A stretch of 64,000 nucleotides of DNA, taken from positions 1-64,000 of the forward strand of contig JAWXUS010000003.1 in the NCBI GenBank assembly GCA_044426235.1, written 5' to 3'. The position numbers and the translations under genes were made by a program. The notes beneath the pieces were generated by a model. It was not told where the DNA came from. It ran no database searches and saw only the letters and a list, made by a program, of their open reading frames with translations. This document shows positions 45,845 through 55,494 of the stretch, piece by piece. The DNA comes from JAGHEK01 sp044426235 (GTDB lineage: Bacteria > Bacillota > Clostridia > Peptostreptococcales > Peptostreptococcaceae). The first letter of the stretch is position 1; every line of letters begins with the position of its first letter.

Positions 45845-45922
45845 AATATAAATACCTTCCTTTTTTAAATTTATAATCAATTTATACCCTGCGAATTTAT
45901 GTCTTAAACAAAAATTAAGTAT

Positions 45923-46699
45923 TTATTTTATTTTTTTTAATTCATCTGTTAGTTTTTCATTTAAAATCTTTATATGAGTTCCCTTCATTCCAAGAGATCT
46001 CGATTCTATAACTCCTGCACTTTCAAATTTTCTAAGTGCATTTACTATAACAGACCTTGTAATTCCAACTCTATCTGCAATCTTACTTGCAACTACTAAA
46101 CCTTCTTTTCCATCTAAAACATTAAATATATGCTCAACAGCTTCAAGTTCTGAATAAGAAAGAGTACCTATTGCCATTTGAACAACAGTCTTTTTTCTCA
46201 TTTCCTCTTCAAGTTCCTCACCCTCAGCTCTTAATATTTCAAGACCTATAACTGTAGCACTATATTCTGCAATTACTAAATCATCATCTGCAAAATTATC
46301 ATTATATCTTGATACTACCAATGCTCCAAGTTTTTTATTGCTACCAAGTATTGGAACTATAGTTGCTATCTTTTCTTTTTGTTCATGCTCTAAAGGAAAC
46401 ATTTTTAATAACTCATCACCAGTTATATTTTCTAACGTTTCATCTAATTTACGCATATTATCTGTATATTCTTTTGGAAACATTTCTTGGTTAGTTGACG
46501 AATCTATAATAACGGCACTATCTTCTTTATCATTTAAGTAAAGGCCTAATATTTTTCCTTTATTACTAACTACATAAACATTAGAATATAATACTTCTCC
46601 TAAAACTCCAGCTAAAAGATCAAATGAAACATTTGATCCACCACATGTTTGAAGAGTCTTATTTATTTTTCTAGTTTTTCTAAGCATATCACTTGACAT
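45923..46699 (-). CDS. codY: GTP- and branched-chain-amino-acid-sensing global repressor CodY
   Basis: A 258-residue CodY (usual length 259): GAF ligand domain (about 25-155) and C-terminal winged helix with ASKIADRVGITRSVIVNALRK. It represses nitrogen, amino-acid and virulence genes in rich conditions. The start MSSDMLRKTRKINKTLQ matches family N-termini; its only Shine-Dalgarno (GAGGAG) is unusually far (13 bases), and an in-frame ATG 21 bases upstream overlaps that site. Placement after topA is the standard Firmicute arrangement. Confidence 0.95.
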   Translation of the reverse strand: MSSDMLRKTRKINKTLQTCGGSNVSFDLLAGVLGEVLYSNVYVVSNKGKILGLYLNDKEDSAVIIDSSTNQEMFPKEYTDNMRKLDETLENITGDELLKMFPLEHEQKEKIATIVPILGSNKKLGALVVSRYNDNFADDDLVIAEYSATVIGLEILRAEGEELEEEMRKKTVVQMAIGTLSYSELEAVEHIFNVLDGKEGLVVASKIADRVGITRSVIVNALRKFESAGVIESRSLGMKGTHIKILNEKLTDELKKIK

Positions 46700-46810
46700 A
46701 AAAAATATGAATCTCCTCATAAATATTCTTCTTACTATATAATACCCTATAAACATATATCATAACATATTTATCTCTATTTCAACAATATTATTTAAAT
46801 ATAATAAAGT

Positions 46811-48880
46811 TTAATCTTCTTTTTCAATACTAAATTTACATTCTTTATCAGAACAAACGAATTTAGTTCCTTTTTTATTTGTTTTCTCAACCATATAACA
46901 ACCACATTTTTCACAGGAAACATCTGTTGGCTTATCCCAAGATATAAAATCACAAGTTGGATAATCAGAACACCCGTAAAAAGCCTTACCTTTTTTAGAT
47001 TTTCTAAGAAGTATATCTCCAACTTCACACTTTTGACATTTAACACCTATCTTATTTAAAATTGGTCTAGTATTTTTACACTCCGGATAAGACTTACAAG
47101 CAATAAACTTACCAAATCTTCCGTGTTTAATATACATATGTTCACCACAAATTTCACATATTTCATCTAACTTTTCATCCATATTAACTTTTTCAATATT
47201 ATCTATAGCAGTTTCTATGGCTTCCTTTAGTGGTTCATACGATTTAGAAACAACATCCTTCCAAAAAACTTCCCCTTCTTCAATCTTATCAAGTTCACTC
47301 TCCATTGATGCTGTAAAATCTACATCTATAAACTTTTGGAAATTATTTTCTAAAATATCAGTTACAACCTTTCCAAGTTCTGTTGGATATAGGCTACTAG
47401 CCTCTTTTTTAACGTATTCTCTAGCTAATATAGTACTTATAGTTGGTGAATATGTACTTGGCCTTCCAATACCTTGTTCTTCAAGAGTTTTAACTAAACT
47501 AGCTTCAGTATATCTTGCAGGTGGATTTGTGAAGTGTTGATTTTTGTTTATATTTTCTATTTCTAATTTTTCACCAACTTCAATACTTGGTAAAATTTTA
47601 TCTTCTCTATCTGAGAAATTATATATTTTTGTATAACCATCAAATTTAAGTTTAGAACCACTAGCTCTTAAAGTATGATTTTTTATTTTTGATTCAACAG
47701 TTAAAATATCAAATACAGAATCCTCCATTTGACTTGAAACGAATCTTCTCCAAATTAAATTATATAGTTTAAATTGATCTTTACTTAAATAATCTTTTAT
47801 TTCATCAGGAGTTTTTTCAACATAAGTTGGTCTTATTGCTTCATGGGCATCTTGTACTTTCTTAGCCTTTTTATTTTCCTTATCAACAACTTCTTTATAA
47901 TAATTCTCTCCTATAAATTCAGTTATATAAGATTTTGCTCTTTTTTTAGCTTCATCAGATATTCTTTTTGAATCTGTTCTAATATATGAAATTAAACCAA
48001 CAGTTTCTTTTTCTATATCAATACCTTCATAAAGTTCTTGTGCAACTTTCATAGTTTTCTTAGTTGCAAATCCAAGTTTATTATATGCCTCTTGTTGTAA
48101 CATACTAGTTGTAAAAGGCTTTGGTGCACTTTTTTTCCTACTTTTTGATTCAACAGAACTAATTATTAAATCTTCATTTTTTAACTCATTAACAACTTTT
48201 AATGCTTTTTCTTCTGTGTTTAAATCAAATTTATTTTCTTCTTTTATATGAAGTTTAAAATTTATATTTTCATTATTAGTATTTTTCGTATCTAAATCAA
48301 CAGTCCAGTATTCTCTTGGAATAAATGCTTCTATCTCTTTTTCTCTATCGCAAATAATTTTTGTTGCAACAGATTGTACTCTTCCAGCACTAAGACCTTT
48401 TCTTACTTTTTCCCAAAGAATAGGACTTATCTGATAGCCAAGAAGTCTATCTAAAACTCTTCTTGCTTGTTGTGCATCAACCAAATCAATATCAATATTT
48501 CTTGGTATTTTTATTGCTTTTTTTATTGCATCTTTAGTTATTTCATTAAACTCTATTCTGCAATTTTCATCTTCTTCAATCCCTAAAATATGTGCTAAAT
48601 GCCAAGATATAGCTTCACCTTCTCTATCAGGGTCAGTTGCTAAATAAATCTTTTTGGCTTTTTTAGCTTCCTTTTTAAGATCTTTTATTATATCACCCTT
48701 ACCTCTTATATTTATATAATCCGGTTCAAAGTTATTTTCAATATCCACCGCTAATCTACTTTTCGGAAGATCTCTTATATGTCCAACAGATGCTTTAACT
48801 ATATAATGACTCTTTCCTAAAAATTTTTCAATTGTTTTGGCTTTCGCTGGAGATTCAACTATCACTAATGTTTTTGCCAA
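46811..48880 (-). CDS. topA: DNA topoisomerase I
   Basis: A 689-residue type IA topoisomerase that relaxes negative supercoils. The TOPRIM domain has ESPAKAK and DPDREGE (83-89), the active-site tyrosine is Tyr299 in SYIRTDSKR, and three C-terminal zinc ribbons (CEIC..., CQKC..., CEKC...) bind DNA. The start is TTG (MAKTLVIVESPAKAKT) preceded by GGGGGTG at ideal spacing; the upstream ATG would overlap that ribosome site. It is co-directional with dprA, whose stop it nearly touches. Confidence 0.96.
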   Translation of the reverse strand: MAKTLVIVESPAKAKTIEKFLGKSHYIVKASVGHIRDLPKSRLAVDIENNFEPDYINIRGKGDIIKDLKKEAKKAKKIYLATDPDREGEAISWHLAHILGIEEDENCRIEFNEITKDAIKKAIKIPRNIDIDLVDAQQARRVLDRLLGYQISPILWEKVRKGLSAGRVQSVATKIICDREKEIEAFIPREYWTVDLDTKNTNNENINFKLHIKEENKFDLNTEEKALKVVNELKNEDLIISSVESKSRKKSAPKPFTTSMLQQEAYNKLGFATKKTMKVAQELYEGIDIEKETVGLISYIRTDSKRISDEAKKRAKSYITEFIGENYYKEVVDKENKKAKKVQDAHEAIRPTYVEKTPDEIKDYLSKDQFKLYNLIWRRFVSSQMEDSVFDILTVESKIKNHTLRASGSKLKFDGYTKIYNFSDREDKILPSIEVGEKLEIENINKNQHFTNPPARYTEASLVKTLEEQGIGRPSTYSPTISTILAREYVKKEASSLYPTELGKVVTDILENNFQKFIDVDFTASMESELDKIEEGEVFWKDVVSKSYEPLKEAIETAIDNIEKVNMDEKLDEICEICGEHMYIKHGRFGKFIACKSYPECKNTRPILNKIGVKCQKCEVGDILLRKSKKGKAFYGCSDYPTCDFISWDKPTDVSCEKCGCYMVEKTNKKGTKFVCSDKECKFSIEKED

Positions 48881-48895
48881 ACAAAACACCCCCAT

Positions 48896-49993
48896 TTATA
48901 TATTTAAGCTATAATTTTTATTGTCCATTTCAATTATTAAATCATTTAATATTAGTTCATTTATGTTTGAATTCACAATTTTTATACTTAGCTTAGTAGT
49001 TTCACAAATTTCATCAATATTAGATACACCTTTTTGTTTTATAATATTAATTATCTTTTGACTATAATCATTTAATTTAATTTTGTCAAATTTTTTCTTC
49101 TCCTCAAACTCAAATTTTATATGATTATATTCTTGTAATATATCGTCTAAATTAGTTGTAAGTTTAGCACCTTCTTTTATAATGTTATTACATCCTTGAC
49201 TCGTAATAGAATTAATATTACCGGGAATACAAAAAATATTCTTTCCCTGTTCTAGTGCAAAGTCAACAGTTATTAAAGATCCACTTTTTTGAGATGCCTC
49301 AACTACTAACACCCCATCACTTATACCACTTAAAATTCTATTTCGCTTTACAAAATTATGAGGATATACATTTGATCCTATATAATATTCAGATAAAATA
49401 CAACCTCCATCATTTAAAATCTTTTCTCCTAAACAAATACTAATTTTTGGTGTAATATTATCAACTGATGATGCTATTACTGCAACTGTTTTTCCTTTAT
49501 TACCAATACAAGCTTCGTGTGAATAACTATCAATTCCCATAGCAAGTCCACTTAAAATATTTACACCAACCTTTGATAATTCTCTTGAAAAATTTTCTGC
49601 ACAGTATTTTCCATATGTGCTACATTTTCTAGCACCAACCATAGTAATATTTAGCCCATTATTTAAAATACTAATATCTCCCCTAAAAAATAATATCTTT
49701 GGTGGTTCGTATATATTTTTAAGATTTTTAGGATATAAATCATCATTTATAGAAACATAACTAACTTTATTTTTAATTAAATTTTCTTTTACTTCTCCCA
49801 AATAGCTTTTACTTTTATATTGTACTATATTTTCTTTTATATTTGTATTAATATTTTTAATATTCAGTATATATTCATTTTTAATATCTAAAATATGCCT
49901 TAAATCAATAAATTTTTCTAACTTATAAATATCACTACTACACACATTTGGTATAGAAATAAGTAAAAGATATGCCTCATTTAAACTTAGCAT
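48896..49993 (-). CDS. dprA: DNA-processing protein DprA (Smf)
   Basis: A 365-residue protein that loads RecA on incoming single-stranded DNA. The Rossmann-like core shows GARKCSTYGKYCAENFSREL, SGLAMGIDSYSHE and EYYIGSNVYPHNFVKRNRI, with a C-terminal winged helix (about 295-360). Its ATG overlaps the comM stop (ATGCTAA) and has no evident Shine-Dalgarno, so translation is probably coupled. With comM it forms a natural-transformation pair. Confidence 0.94.
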   Translation of the reverse strand: MLSLNEAYLLLISIPNVCSSDIYKLEKFIDLRHILDIKNEYILNIKNINTNIKENIVQYKSKSYLGEVKENLIKNKVSYVSINDDLYPKNLKNIYEPPKILFFRGDISILNNGLNITMVGARKCSTYGKYCAENFSRELSKVGVNILSGLAMGIDSYSHEACIGNKGKTVAVIASSVDNITPKISICLGEKILNDGGCILSEYYIGSNVYPHNFVKRNRILSGISDGVLVVEASQKSGSLITVDFALEQGKNIFCIPGNINSITSQGCNNIIKEGAKLTTNLDDILQEYNHIKFEFEEKKKFDKIKLNDYSQKIINIIKQKGVSNIDEICETTKLSIKIVNSNINELILNDLIIEMDNKNYSLNI

Positions 49994-51507
49994 TTAAAAT
50001 ACTTATAATAGGCTTTTCTATATGAAAAAGCTTCCATTATACTTTCCTGAGTTATATTTTCTTCTTTTTCAAGATCAGATATTGTTCTTGCAACTTTAAG
50101 AAGTTTAGTGTAACTTCTATTACTTAAATTATACTTATTAAATATTAAATCTATTGATTTTTTGGCATTATCATCTAATTTACAATACTTTTCAATGTCG
50201 CTTGATTTCATATCATCATTACTTTTTATATTAGTTCCTTCATACCTTTTTAACTGAATATTTCTTGCATATTCTACTCTTTTTCTAATATTTATAGATT
50301 TTTCTGATTTAGACTTACTAAATTCACTATAATGAATTGAATTTACTTCAGTAAAAACATCAAATCTATCAAGTAATGGCCCTGAAATTTTATTTATATA
50401 TCTATCAACTTCATAAGGTCTACATTTACAATCTTGTCCAGACATATTATAACCACACGGACAAGGATTCATTGATGCCATAAATAAAAAATTACTTGGA
50501 TACTTCAAATTATATTTAACTCTAGATATATTAACCTCTTTATCCTCTATTGGTTGTCTTAAACTCTCCAAAATTTTCTTATCAAACTCTGCAATTTCGT
50601 CCAAAAATAAAACACCTCTATGTGATAAAACTATTTCTCCAGGTTTTGCATTTACTCCACCGCCAATTATTGATTGCTTAGTTGTTGTATGGTGAGGGTT
50701 TCTAAATGGCCTTTTGTTAAAAACACCAATATTCTCATCAATCATTCCAATACTGCTATAAATTTTGCTAACTTCAATAATTTCATCTTTAGTTATGCTT
50801 GGAAGTATAGATACAATCCTTTTTGCAATCATAGTTTTACCAGAACCTGGAGGTCCTATCATTATCATATTATGATTTCCTGCAGCCACAATTTCGGCTC
50901 CTCTTTTTACAAAATAACTTCCATAAACATCACTAAAATCATCTTCATAATAATGCTCTTTTATTTCTATATTATTATCTATTTTATCTATCTTTAAAAA
51001 ATCATTTAAATACTCAATAGTTTGTTTTAAATTTTTAAGAGGTATTATTTCTAATCCCTCAATATATGTTGCCTCAAGTCGATTTTCATAAGGAATAAAT
51101 ACTCTTTTTATATTGTTTTCTTTTGCATAAATTAATATAGGCAATATTCCTCTAACTTTTTTTATATTTCCATCAAGAGATAATTCTCCAACAAATATAC
51201 TTTCCTTTAAATAACTATCATCTTTTTTTATTATACTTCTAAGGATCCCAATCGATATTGGAAGGTCAAAAAAAGAACCTTCTTTTTTTATATCTGCAGG
51301 AGATAAATTTATTACAATTCTTAAATTTGGAAAATTATATCCACTATTTGTTATAGCAGACTTTACCCTTTCCCTTGATTCTTTGATTTCAACTCCTGCA
51401 AGTCCAACAATATTAAAAGATGGAATCCCTCTACTAATATCAACCTCAACAGAAACATCAAAAGCATCAATACCTATTAAATTACTTGAATTAATTATAC
51501 TTAACAT
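49987..51507 (-). CDS. comM: ComM/YifB magnesium-chelatase-like AAA+ ATPase
   Basis: A 506-residue ring helicase of the YifB family promoting branch migration in transformation. N-terminal Lon-protease-like domain (SFNIVGL, ARGxVKSA-type), Walker A GPPGSGKT at about residue 212, LFLDEI Walker B, and cysteines in CPCGYNMSGQDCKC. ATG 51507 is preceded by TGGAGGG; four extra codons upstream are unlikely. Confidence 0.94.
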   Translation of the reverse strand: MLSIINSSNLIGIDAFDVSVEVDISRGIPSFNIVGLAGVEIKESRERVKSAITNSGYNFPNLRIVINLSPADIKKEGSFFDLPISIGILRSIIKKDDSYLKESIFVGELSLDGNIKKVRGILPILIYAKENNIKRVFIPYENRLEATYIEGLEIIPLKNLKQTIEYLNDFLKIDKIDNNIEIKEHYYEDDFSDVYGSYFVKRGAEIVAAGNHNMIMIGPPGSGKTMIAKRIVSILPSITKDEIIEVSKIYSSIGMIDENIGVFNKRPFRNPHHTTTKQSIIGGGVNAKPGEIVLSHRGVLFLDEIAEFDKKILESLRQPIEDKEVNISRVKYNLKYPSNFLFMASMNPCPCGYNMSGQDCKCRPYEVDRYINKISGPLLDRFDVFTEVNSIHYSEFSKSKSEKSINIRKRVEYARNIQLKRYEGTNIKSNDDMKSSDIEKYCKLDDNAKKSIDLIFNKYNLSNRSYTKLLKVARTISDLEKEENITQESIMEAFSYRKAYYKYFKC

Positions 51508-51526
51508 AAAACCCTCCATATTAATT

Positions 51527-51883
51527 TTAGGTCAAATCTAAGAATGCATTTTCTATATGATTTATTTCTTTAGTTTTTAAATATACTTCAATAACATCAA
51601 ATCTAATATTTAAATTCTCTAAATTAAATTCTTGAATAAAAACTTTAGAAGTTTCTATTATTTTTTCTTGCTTTTTTATACTCAAAGCCTCAGAAGGATA
51701 GCCATAATAAGTACTACTTCTAGCCTTTACTTCAACAAAAATTATAGTATCATAACTCTTTGCTATAATATCAATTTCACCAAAACTCACTCTATAATTT
51801 CTACTAATTATACTATATTTATTTTTAATTAAATAATTTGTAGCAAGTAGTTCTCCAAAATCTCCTTTTTGTTTATTATTCAT
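51527..51883 (-). CDS. yraN: YraN/UPF0102 nuclease-fold protein
   Basis: A 118-residue member of the YraN family, a PD-(D/E)XK-type fold visible as GEIDIIAKSYDTIIFVEVKARS (Glu, Asp and ExK). Role probably in DNA metabolism. Start ATG 51883 (MNNKQKGDFGELLA) follows TAGGAG. Usually encoded next to rnhB and comM, as here. Confidence 0.9.
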   Translation of the reverse strand: MNNKQKGDFGELLATNYLIKNKYSIISRNYRVSFGEIDIIAKSYDTIIFVEVKARSSTYYGYPSEALSIKKQEKIIETSKVFIQEFNLENLNIRFDVIEVYLKTKEINHIENAFLDLT

Positions 51884-51949
51884 AAAAACTCCTATTATTT
51901 TGTTACTAATTATTATCATAATAATAAAAGTTTATACAAAAAATACAAT

Positions 51950-52714
51950 TTATATATTTTTTAGGAAACTCCTTCTATGAATTTCACATAATCCAAAATT
52001 ATTTATTGCATCATAATGATCTTTAGTGCCATATCCTTTATGTTTTTTAAAATCATACTGTGGAAATTCTCTATCATATTCCTTCATGATATTATCTCTT
52101 GTAACTTTAGCTAAAACACTAGCACCCGCTATTGAAATAGATTTTGAATCTCCTTTTATAATAGCCTCTTGATCAATTTTTATATCTTTTACAATACAAG
52201 CATCCATAAGTAAATAATCAGGCTTAATATCAAGCATATCGACTGCTTTTTTCATAGCTTCATAAGTTGCATTTAATATATTTAATTCATCAACTTCTTT
52301 AGCATTTACTATTCCAATTCCATAATCTATAGCTTCATTTTTTATTATTTCAAAAAGTTCATTTCTTTTATCTTCGCTCAACTTTTTTGAATCATTAAGT
52401 CCTTCAATTTTAGTATTTGGCTTAAAAATAACTACACTTGCAACAACAGGCCCTGCTAATGGTCCTCTTCCAGCTTCATCTATTCCGCCAACACATAAAT
52501 ATCCATTTTTATAAGCCTTATTTTCATACTCATTTATAAGCTCTAGTCTTTCATTTTCCTTATTTATATTATCAAGCTTTTTAACTAATTTTTTAGCCAA
52601 ATCTTTAACTGATTTCCTTTCATCAAGTTCTAGTATTTCAATGTATTTTGAGTATTCACAAACTTCAATTTCTTCAATTAAAACCTTTATTTCTTTAACA
52701 CTCTTATCTTTCAT
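51950..52714 (-). CDS. rnhB: Ribonuclease HII
   Basis: A 254-residue enzyme cutting RNA in RNA-DNA hybrids. GGIDEAGRGPLAGPV with catalytic Asp79 and Glu80, LLMDACI and SIAGASVLAKVTRD are diagnostic. The first 70 residues are an extra helical extension typical of Firmicute RnhB. AAGGAGA before the ATG. Confidence 0.96.
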   Translation of the reverse strand: MKDKSVKEIKVLIEEIEVCEYSKYIEILELDERKSVKDLAKKLVKKLDNINKENERLELINEYENKAYKNGYLCVGGIDEAGRGPLAGPVVASVVIFKPNTKIEGLNDSKKLSEDKRNELFEIIKNEAIDYGIGIVNAKEVDELNILNATYEAMKKAVDMLDIKPDYLLMDACIVKDIKIDQEAIIKGDSKSISIAGASVLAKVTRDNIMKEYDREFPQYDFKKHKGYGTKDHYDAINNFGLCEIHRRSFLKNI

Positions 52715-52766
52715 AAAATCTCCTTACATTCTAAATAGCCATTGTAATATACAATAGCTATAATCT

Positions 52767-53690
52767 TTATTTTTTTTGTAAATCTGCTGGTACTTCAAGA
52801 CTTATTTTTCCGATTTTTCCGTCTCTAAATTCATTTAAAACTGTAGTTGCAATTCTTGTATAATCAAGCTCTTTTCTTCCAGTTATAAATCCTCTTTTTC
52901 TACCTATCATATCCATAGTTTCAATATCAGTATCTCCAATTGATTCTAATTTATATCTTTCCATTAACTTTTCAGGTTCAATTATCATTAACTTTTCAAT
53001 TAATCTAAGTGCTAGAGTTTCCACATCTAAAATTTCATCTCTAATAGCTCTACAAAAAGCTAAATTAAGTGCCACAGTTTGATCTTCAAATTTAGGCCAA
53101 AGTATACCTGGAGTATCTAAAAGTTCAAGATTTCCTTTTAGTCTAACCCATTGCTTACCTCTTGTTACACCTGGTTTATCTCCAGTTACAGTACTTCTTC
53201 TTCCAGTTAATTTGTTTATAATTGAAGATTTACCAACGTTTGGCACTCCAACTATCATAATTCTAATAGGTCTTTCTTTTCTTCCTTTTTCCTTTAAATG
53301 ATCCATTTTTTCTTTACAAGCACTTCTACAAGCATCAGTTAATTTGTTTATTCCAACACCCTTTAAAGTATCTACTGGAATAGCTTTTATACCTTGATCT
53401 TTATAATATTTAATCCACATATCTAATTTTCTAGAATCTGCTAAATCACTTTTATTTAATATAACCACTCTTGGCTTATTCCCTGCTAAGTTATTTATAT
53501 CAGGATTTTTACTACTAAATGGAATTCTTGAATCTAAAAGTTCCACAACAACATCTATTAACTTTAGATTATCACGAACTAAATCTTTAGTTTTTTTCAT
53601 ATGTCCTGGATACCAATTTATGTGAAGATTATTATCTCTTAAATATTCATCATAATTTCCGTGCGCTTTATCGCCTCTTTTTAATGCCAT
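52767..53690 (-). CDS. rbgA: Ribosome-biogenesis GTPase RbgA (YlqF)
   Basis: A 307-residue circularly permuted GTPase required for late 50S assembly: NKSD (79-82, G4) comes before GVPNVGKSS (148-156, G1) and DTPG (192-195, G3), followed by a helical RNA-binding C-terminal domain. ATG 53690 (MALKRGDKAHG) follows AAAGAGAG; the GTG three codons upstream is less likely. Its own terminator-bearing neighbour rplS precedes it. Confidence 0.94.
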   Translation of the reverse strand: MALKRGDKAHGNYDEYLRDNNLHINWYPGHMKKTKDLVRDNLKLIDVVVELLDSRIPFSSKNPDINNLAGNKPRVVILNKSDLADSRKLDMWIKYYKDQGIKAIPVDTLKGVGINKLTDACRSACKEKMDHLKEKGRKERPIRIMIVGVPNVGKSSIINKLTGRRSTVTGDKPGVTRGKQWVRLKGNLELLDTPGILWPKFEDQTVALNLAFCRAIRDEILDVETLALRLIEKLMIIEPEKLMERYKLESIGDTDIETMDMIGRKRGFITGRKELDYTRIATTVLNEFRDGKIGKISLEVPADLQKK

Positions 53691-53725
53691 ATTAATCACT
53701 CTCTTTCTAAAAGTTATTTATAATC

Positions 53726-53750
53726 AAAAAGGACTGATAAAATCAGTCCT
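53726..53750 (-). terminator. Intrinsic terminator of rplS
   Basis: A perfect 9-bp stem AGGACTGAT (53730-53738 with 53742-53750), 3-base loop, then T5 on the minus strand, 23 bases past the rplS stop. Confidence 0.82.
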
Positions 53751-53773
53751 AATCTATTGTAAAGTTATAATAA

Positions 53774-54127
53774 TTATCTAGCTTGTCTAGCTTCTTTTAT
53801 CTTAGCAGCTTTACCAACTCTACCTCTTAAGTAGTTTAATTTAGCTCTTCTTACTTTACCTTTTCTAGTTACTTCTATCTTTTCGATTCTTGGAGTGTGA
53901 ACTGGGAAAGTTCTCTCTACACCTACGTTGAAAGATATTTTTCTAACAGTGAAAGTTTCTCTTAATCCTCCACCTTGTCTCTTTAAAACAACACCTTCGA
54001 ATATCTGAATTCTTTCTCTTTTTCCTTCAACTATTCTAACGTGAACTTTTACAGTGTCCCCAGGTCCAAAGTTAGGAACTTCTTGCTTTAATTGATCTTG
54101 CTCTAATGACTTAAATAATTCGTACAT
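53774..54127 (-). CDS. rplS: Ribosomal protein L19
   Basis: A 117-residue 50S protein at the 30S-50S interface, with PNFGPGDTVKVHVRIVEG and GVGVERTFPVHTP-type core. Promoter, L19-type leader and terminator make it an independent unit within the trmD cluster. Confidence 0.97.
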   Translation of the reverse strand: MYELFKSLEQDQLKQEVPNFGPGDTVKVHVRIVEGKRERIQIFEGVVLKRQGGGLRETFTVRKISFNVGVERTFPVHTPRIEKIEVTRKGKVRRAKLNYLRGRVGKAAKIKEARQAR

Positions 54128-54138
54128 TATTAATCCTC

Positions 54139-54190
54139 CTATATCATAGACATTCTTAATTACGGAACCAGTGTAACAGAGGAATGCCCG
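54139..54190 (-). ncRNA. L19 leader (autoregulatory rplS 5' UTR)
   Basis: The rplS leader contains GGGCATTCC (54189-54181) pairing with GAATGTC (54155-54149), closing a loop with CTCTGTTACACTGGTTCCG, directly before AGGAGG. The position and the conserved-looking GCATTCC...GAATGTC pairing resemble the L19 leader of Firmicutes, where L19 binds its own mRNA. A covariance search with the L19_leader model would decide. Confidence 0.65.
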
Positions 54191-54204
54191 TTTTAACTTT
54201 TTTA

Positions 54205-54233
54205 ATTATACTATAAAAACTACTACTTTACAA
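54205..54233 (-). promoter_or_regulatory. Promoter for rplS
   Basis: Minus strand TTGTAA (plus 54228-54233), 17-base spacer, TATAAT (plus 54205-54210), immediately after the trmD stop codon. Confidence 0.8.
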
Positions 54234-54238
54234 GTATT

Positions 54239-54937
54239 TTATTTGTTTGATCTATATTTTTTATATAAATCTGGTCTTTTTAATTTTGTAACCTTAATAG
54301 ATTCTTCATTTCGCCAATTTTCAATATTTTTATGATTTCCAGATAATAAAACATCTGGTACCTTTAAGTCCATAAATTCTCTTGGTCTTGTGTAATGTGG
54401 ATACTCAAGTAGATTATCCTTAAAACTTTCTTCCTCAAATGATTCATCTTGGCTTAATACCCCTGAAATCAATCTTGAAATTGAATCTATTAAAATAAGT
54501 GCTGGCAATTCTCCACCTGTTAAAACAAAATCTCCGATTGAAATTTCATCTGTAACTATTAAATCAATAATTCTTTGATCAATTCCTTCATAATGTCCAC
54601 AAAGTAAAATTACATCATCAAGTTTTGAAAAACTCTCAGCCATCTTTTGATTATGAACCTTTCCTTTTGGAGTAAGATATATAACCCTTGGATTTTTAAT
54701 ATCATTCTCTTTTATAACGTGCATATAACAATCATAAATTGGTTGAGGTGTCATAACCATTCCAGCACCTCCACCAAATGGATAATCATCAACTTTTTTA
54801 TGTTTACTCTCAGTAAAATCTCTTATATTATAAACTTTAACTTCTATTAAATTTTTATCTGTTGCCCTTTTCATAATACTCTCACTCATATAAGAGTTAA
54901 AAATCTCAGGAAAAAGAGTTAAAATGTGAAATTTCAT
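54239..54937 (-). CDS. trmD: tRNA (guanine37-N1)-methyltransferase
   Basis: A 232-residue SPOUT enzyme methylating G37 next to the anticodon to keep reading frame. MKFHILTLFPEIF, DDYPFGGGAGMVM, GHYEGIDQR and SIGDFVLTGGELPA (deep trefoil knot) are diagnostic. Starts 15 bases after rimM with GGAGAA. Confidence 0.97.
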   Translation of the reverse strand: MKFHILTLFPEIFNSYMSESIMKRATDKNLIEVKVYNIRDFTESKHKKVDDYPFGGGAGMVMTPQPIYDCYMHVIKENDIKNPRVIYLTPKGKVHNQKMAESFSKLDDVILLCGHYEGIDQRIIDLIVTDEISIGDFVLTGGELPALILIDSISRLISGVLSQDESFEEESFKDNLLEYPHYTRPREFMDLKVPDVLLSGNHKNIENWRNEESIKVTKLKRPDLYKKYRSNK

Positions 54938-54951
54938 AATTTTCTCCGTTC

Positions 54952-55461
54952 TTAATCTATCATACCTTTTATAGGGTCTATTATCATTTTCTTCTCATTC
55001 ATATCGATAGTTGGAACAAATCTATAAAGTGCAGGAATTAAATATTCCTTTTTTTCTTCATTAACTTCATTTTCTATAACATAAACGTCATTTGCAGAAT
55101 ACTGTAGAACATCTTTTAATTTACCAACAAAATCTCCATAAACAGTATATGCATCAATTCCTATCATATCAGATATAAAAAACTCATCTTCATCAAGTTT
55201 ACGACTATTTTCACGACTAACATACATAAACTTATTTCTAAGTTTTTCAGCATCTTCAATAATGTCAATCCCCTTAATTTTCATTATAACCATATTTCCT
55301 TTATATCTTACCTTTTCAACTTCTAATTTTTCTTTTTTATCTAAATAAAACTCTTTTAAATCATCAAATCTTTTTATATCATCTGCTAATGTATAAACTT
55401 TTATTTCACCTTTTAAACCTTGAGTATTAACAATTTTCCCAATCTTTAAATATTTTATCAT
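54952..55461 (-). CDS. rimM: 16S rRNA processing protein RimM
   Basis: A 169-residue two-domain assembly factor for the 30S head. KIGKIVNTQGLKGEIKVYTLADD is the N-terminal beta-barrel signature; the C-terminal PRC barrel contains LIPALYRFVP and KKMIIDPIKGM. Ribosome site GGATAA is weak, and an intrinsic terminator (55495-55523) lies just upstream, so expression should be lower than rpsP-khpA. Confidence 0.94.
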   Translation of the reverse strand: MIKYLKIGKIVNTQGLKGEIKVYTLADDIKRFDDLKEFYLDKKEKLEVEKVRYKGNMVIMKIKGIDIIEDAEKLRNKFMYVSRENSRKLDEDEFFISDMIGIDAYTVYGDFVGKLKDVLQYSANDVYVIENEVNEEKKEYLIPALYRFVPTIDMNEKKMIIDPIKGMID

Positions 55462-55494
55462 ATTATTTATCCAATCTTTAAATTTTTATAAATC

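Noticed and set aside
45845..45922. PerR-like box (TATAAA...ATTATAA) upstream of rubrerythrin
   Set aside because: The half-sites are spaced by three bases instead of one as in the PerR consensus, so the match is probably AT-richness.
46795..47046. Lysine-rich 83-residue frame overlapping the end of topA
   Set aside because: It is a frame-shifted shadow of the topA zinc-ribbon coding sequence with no ribosome site.
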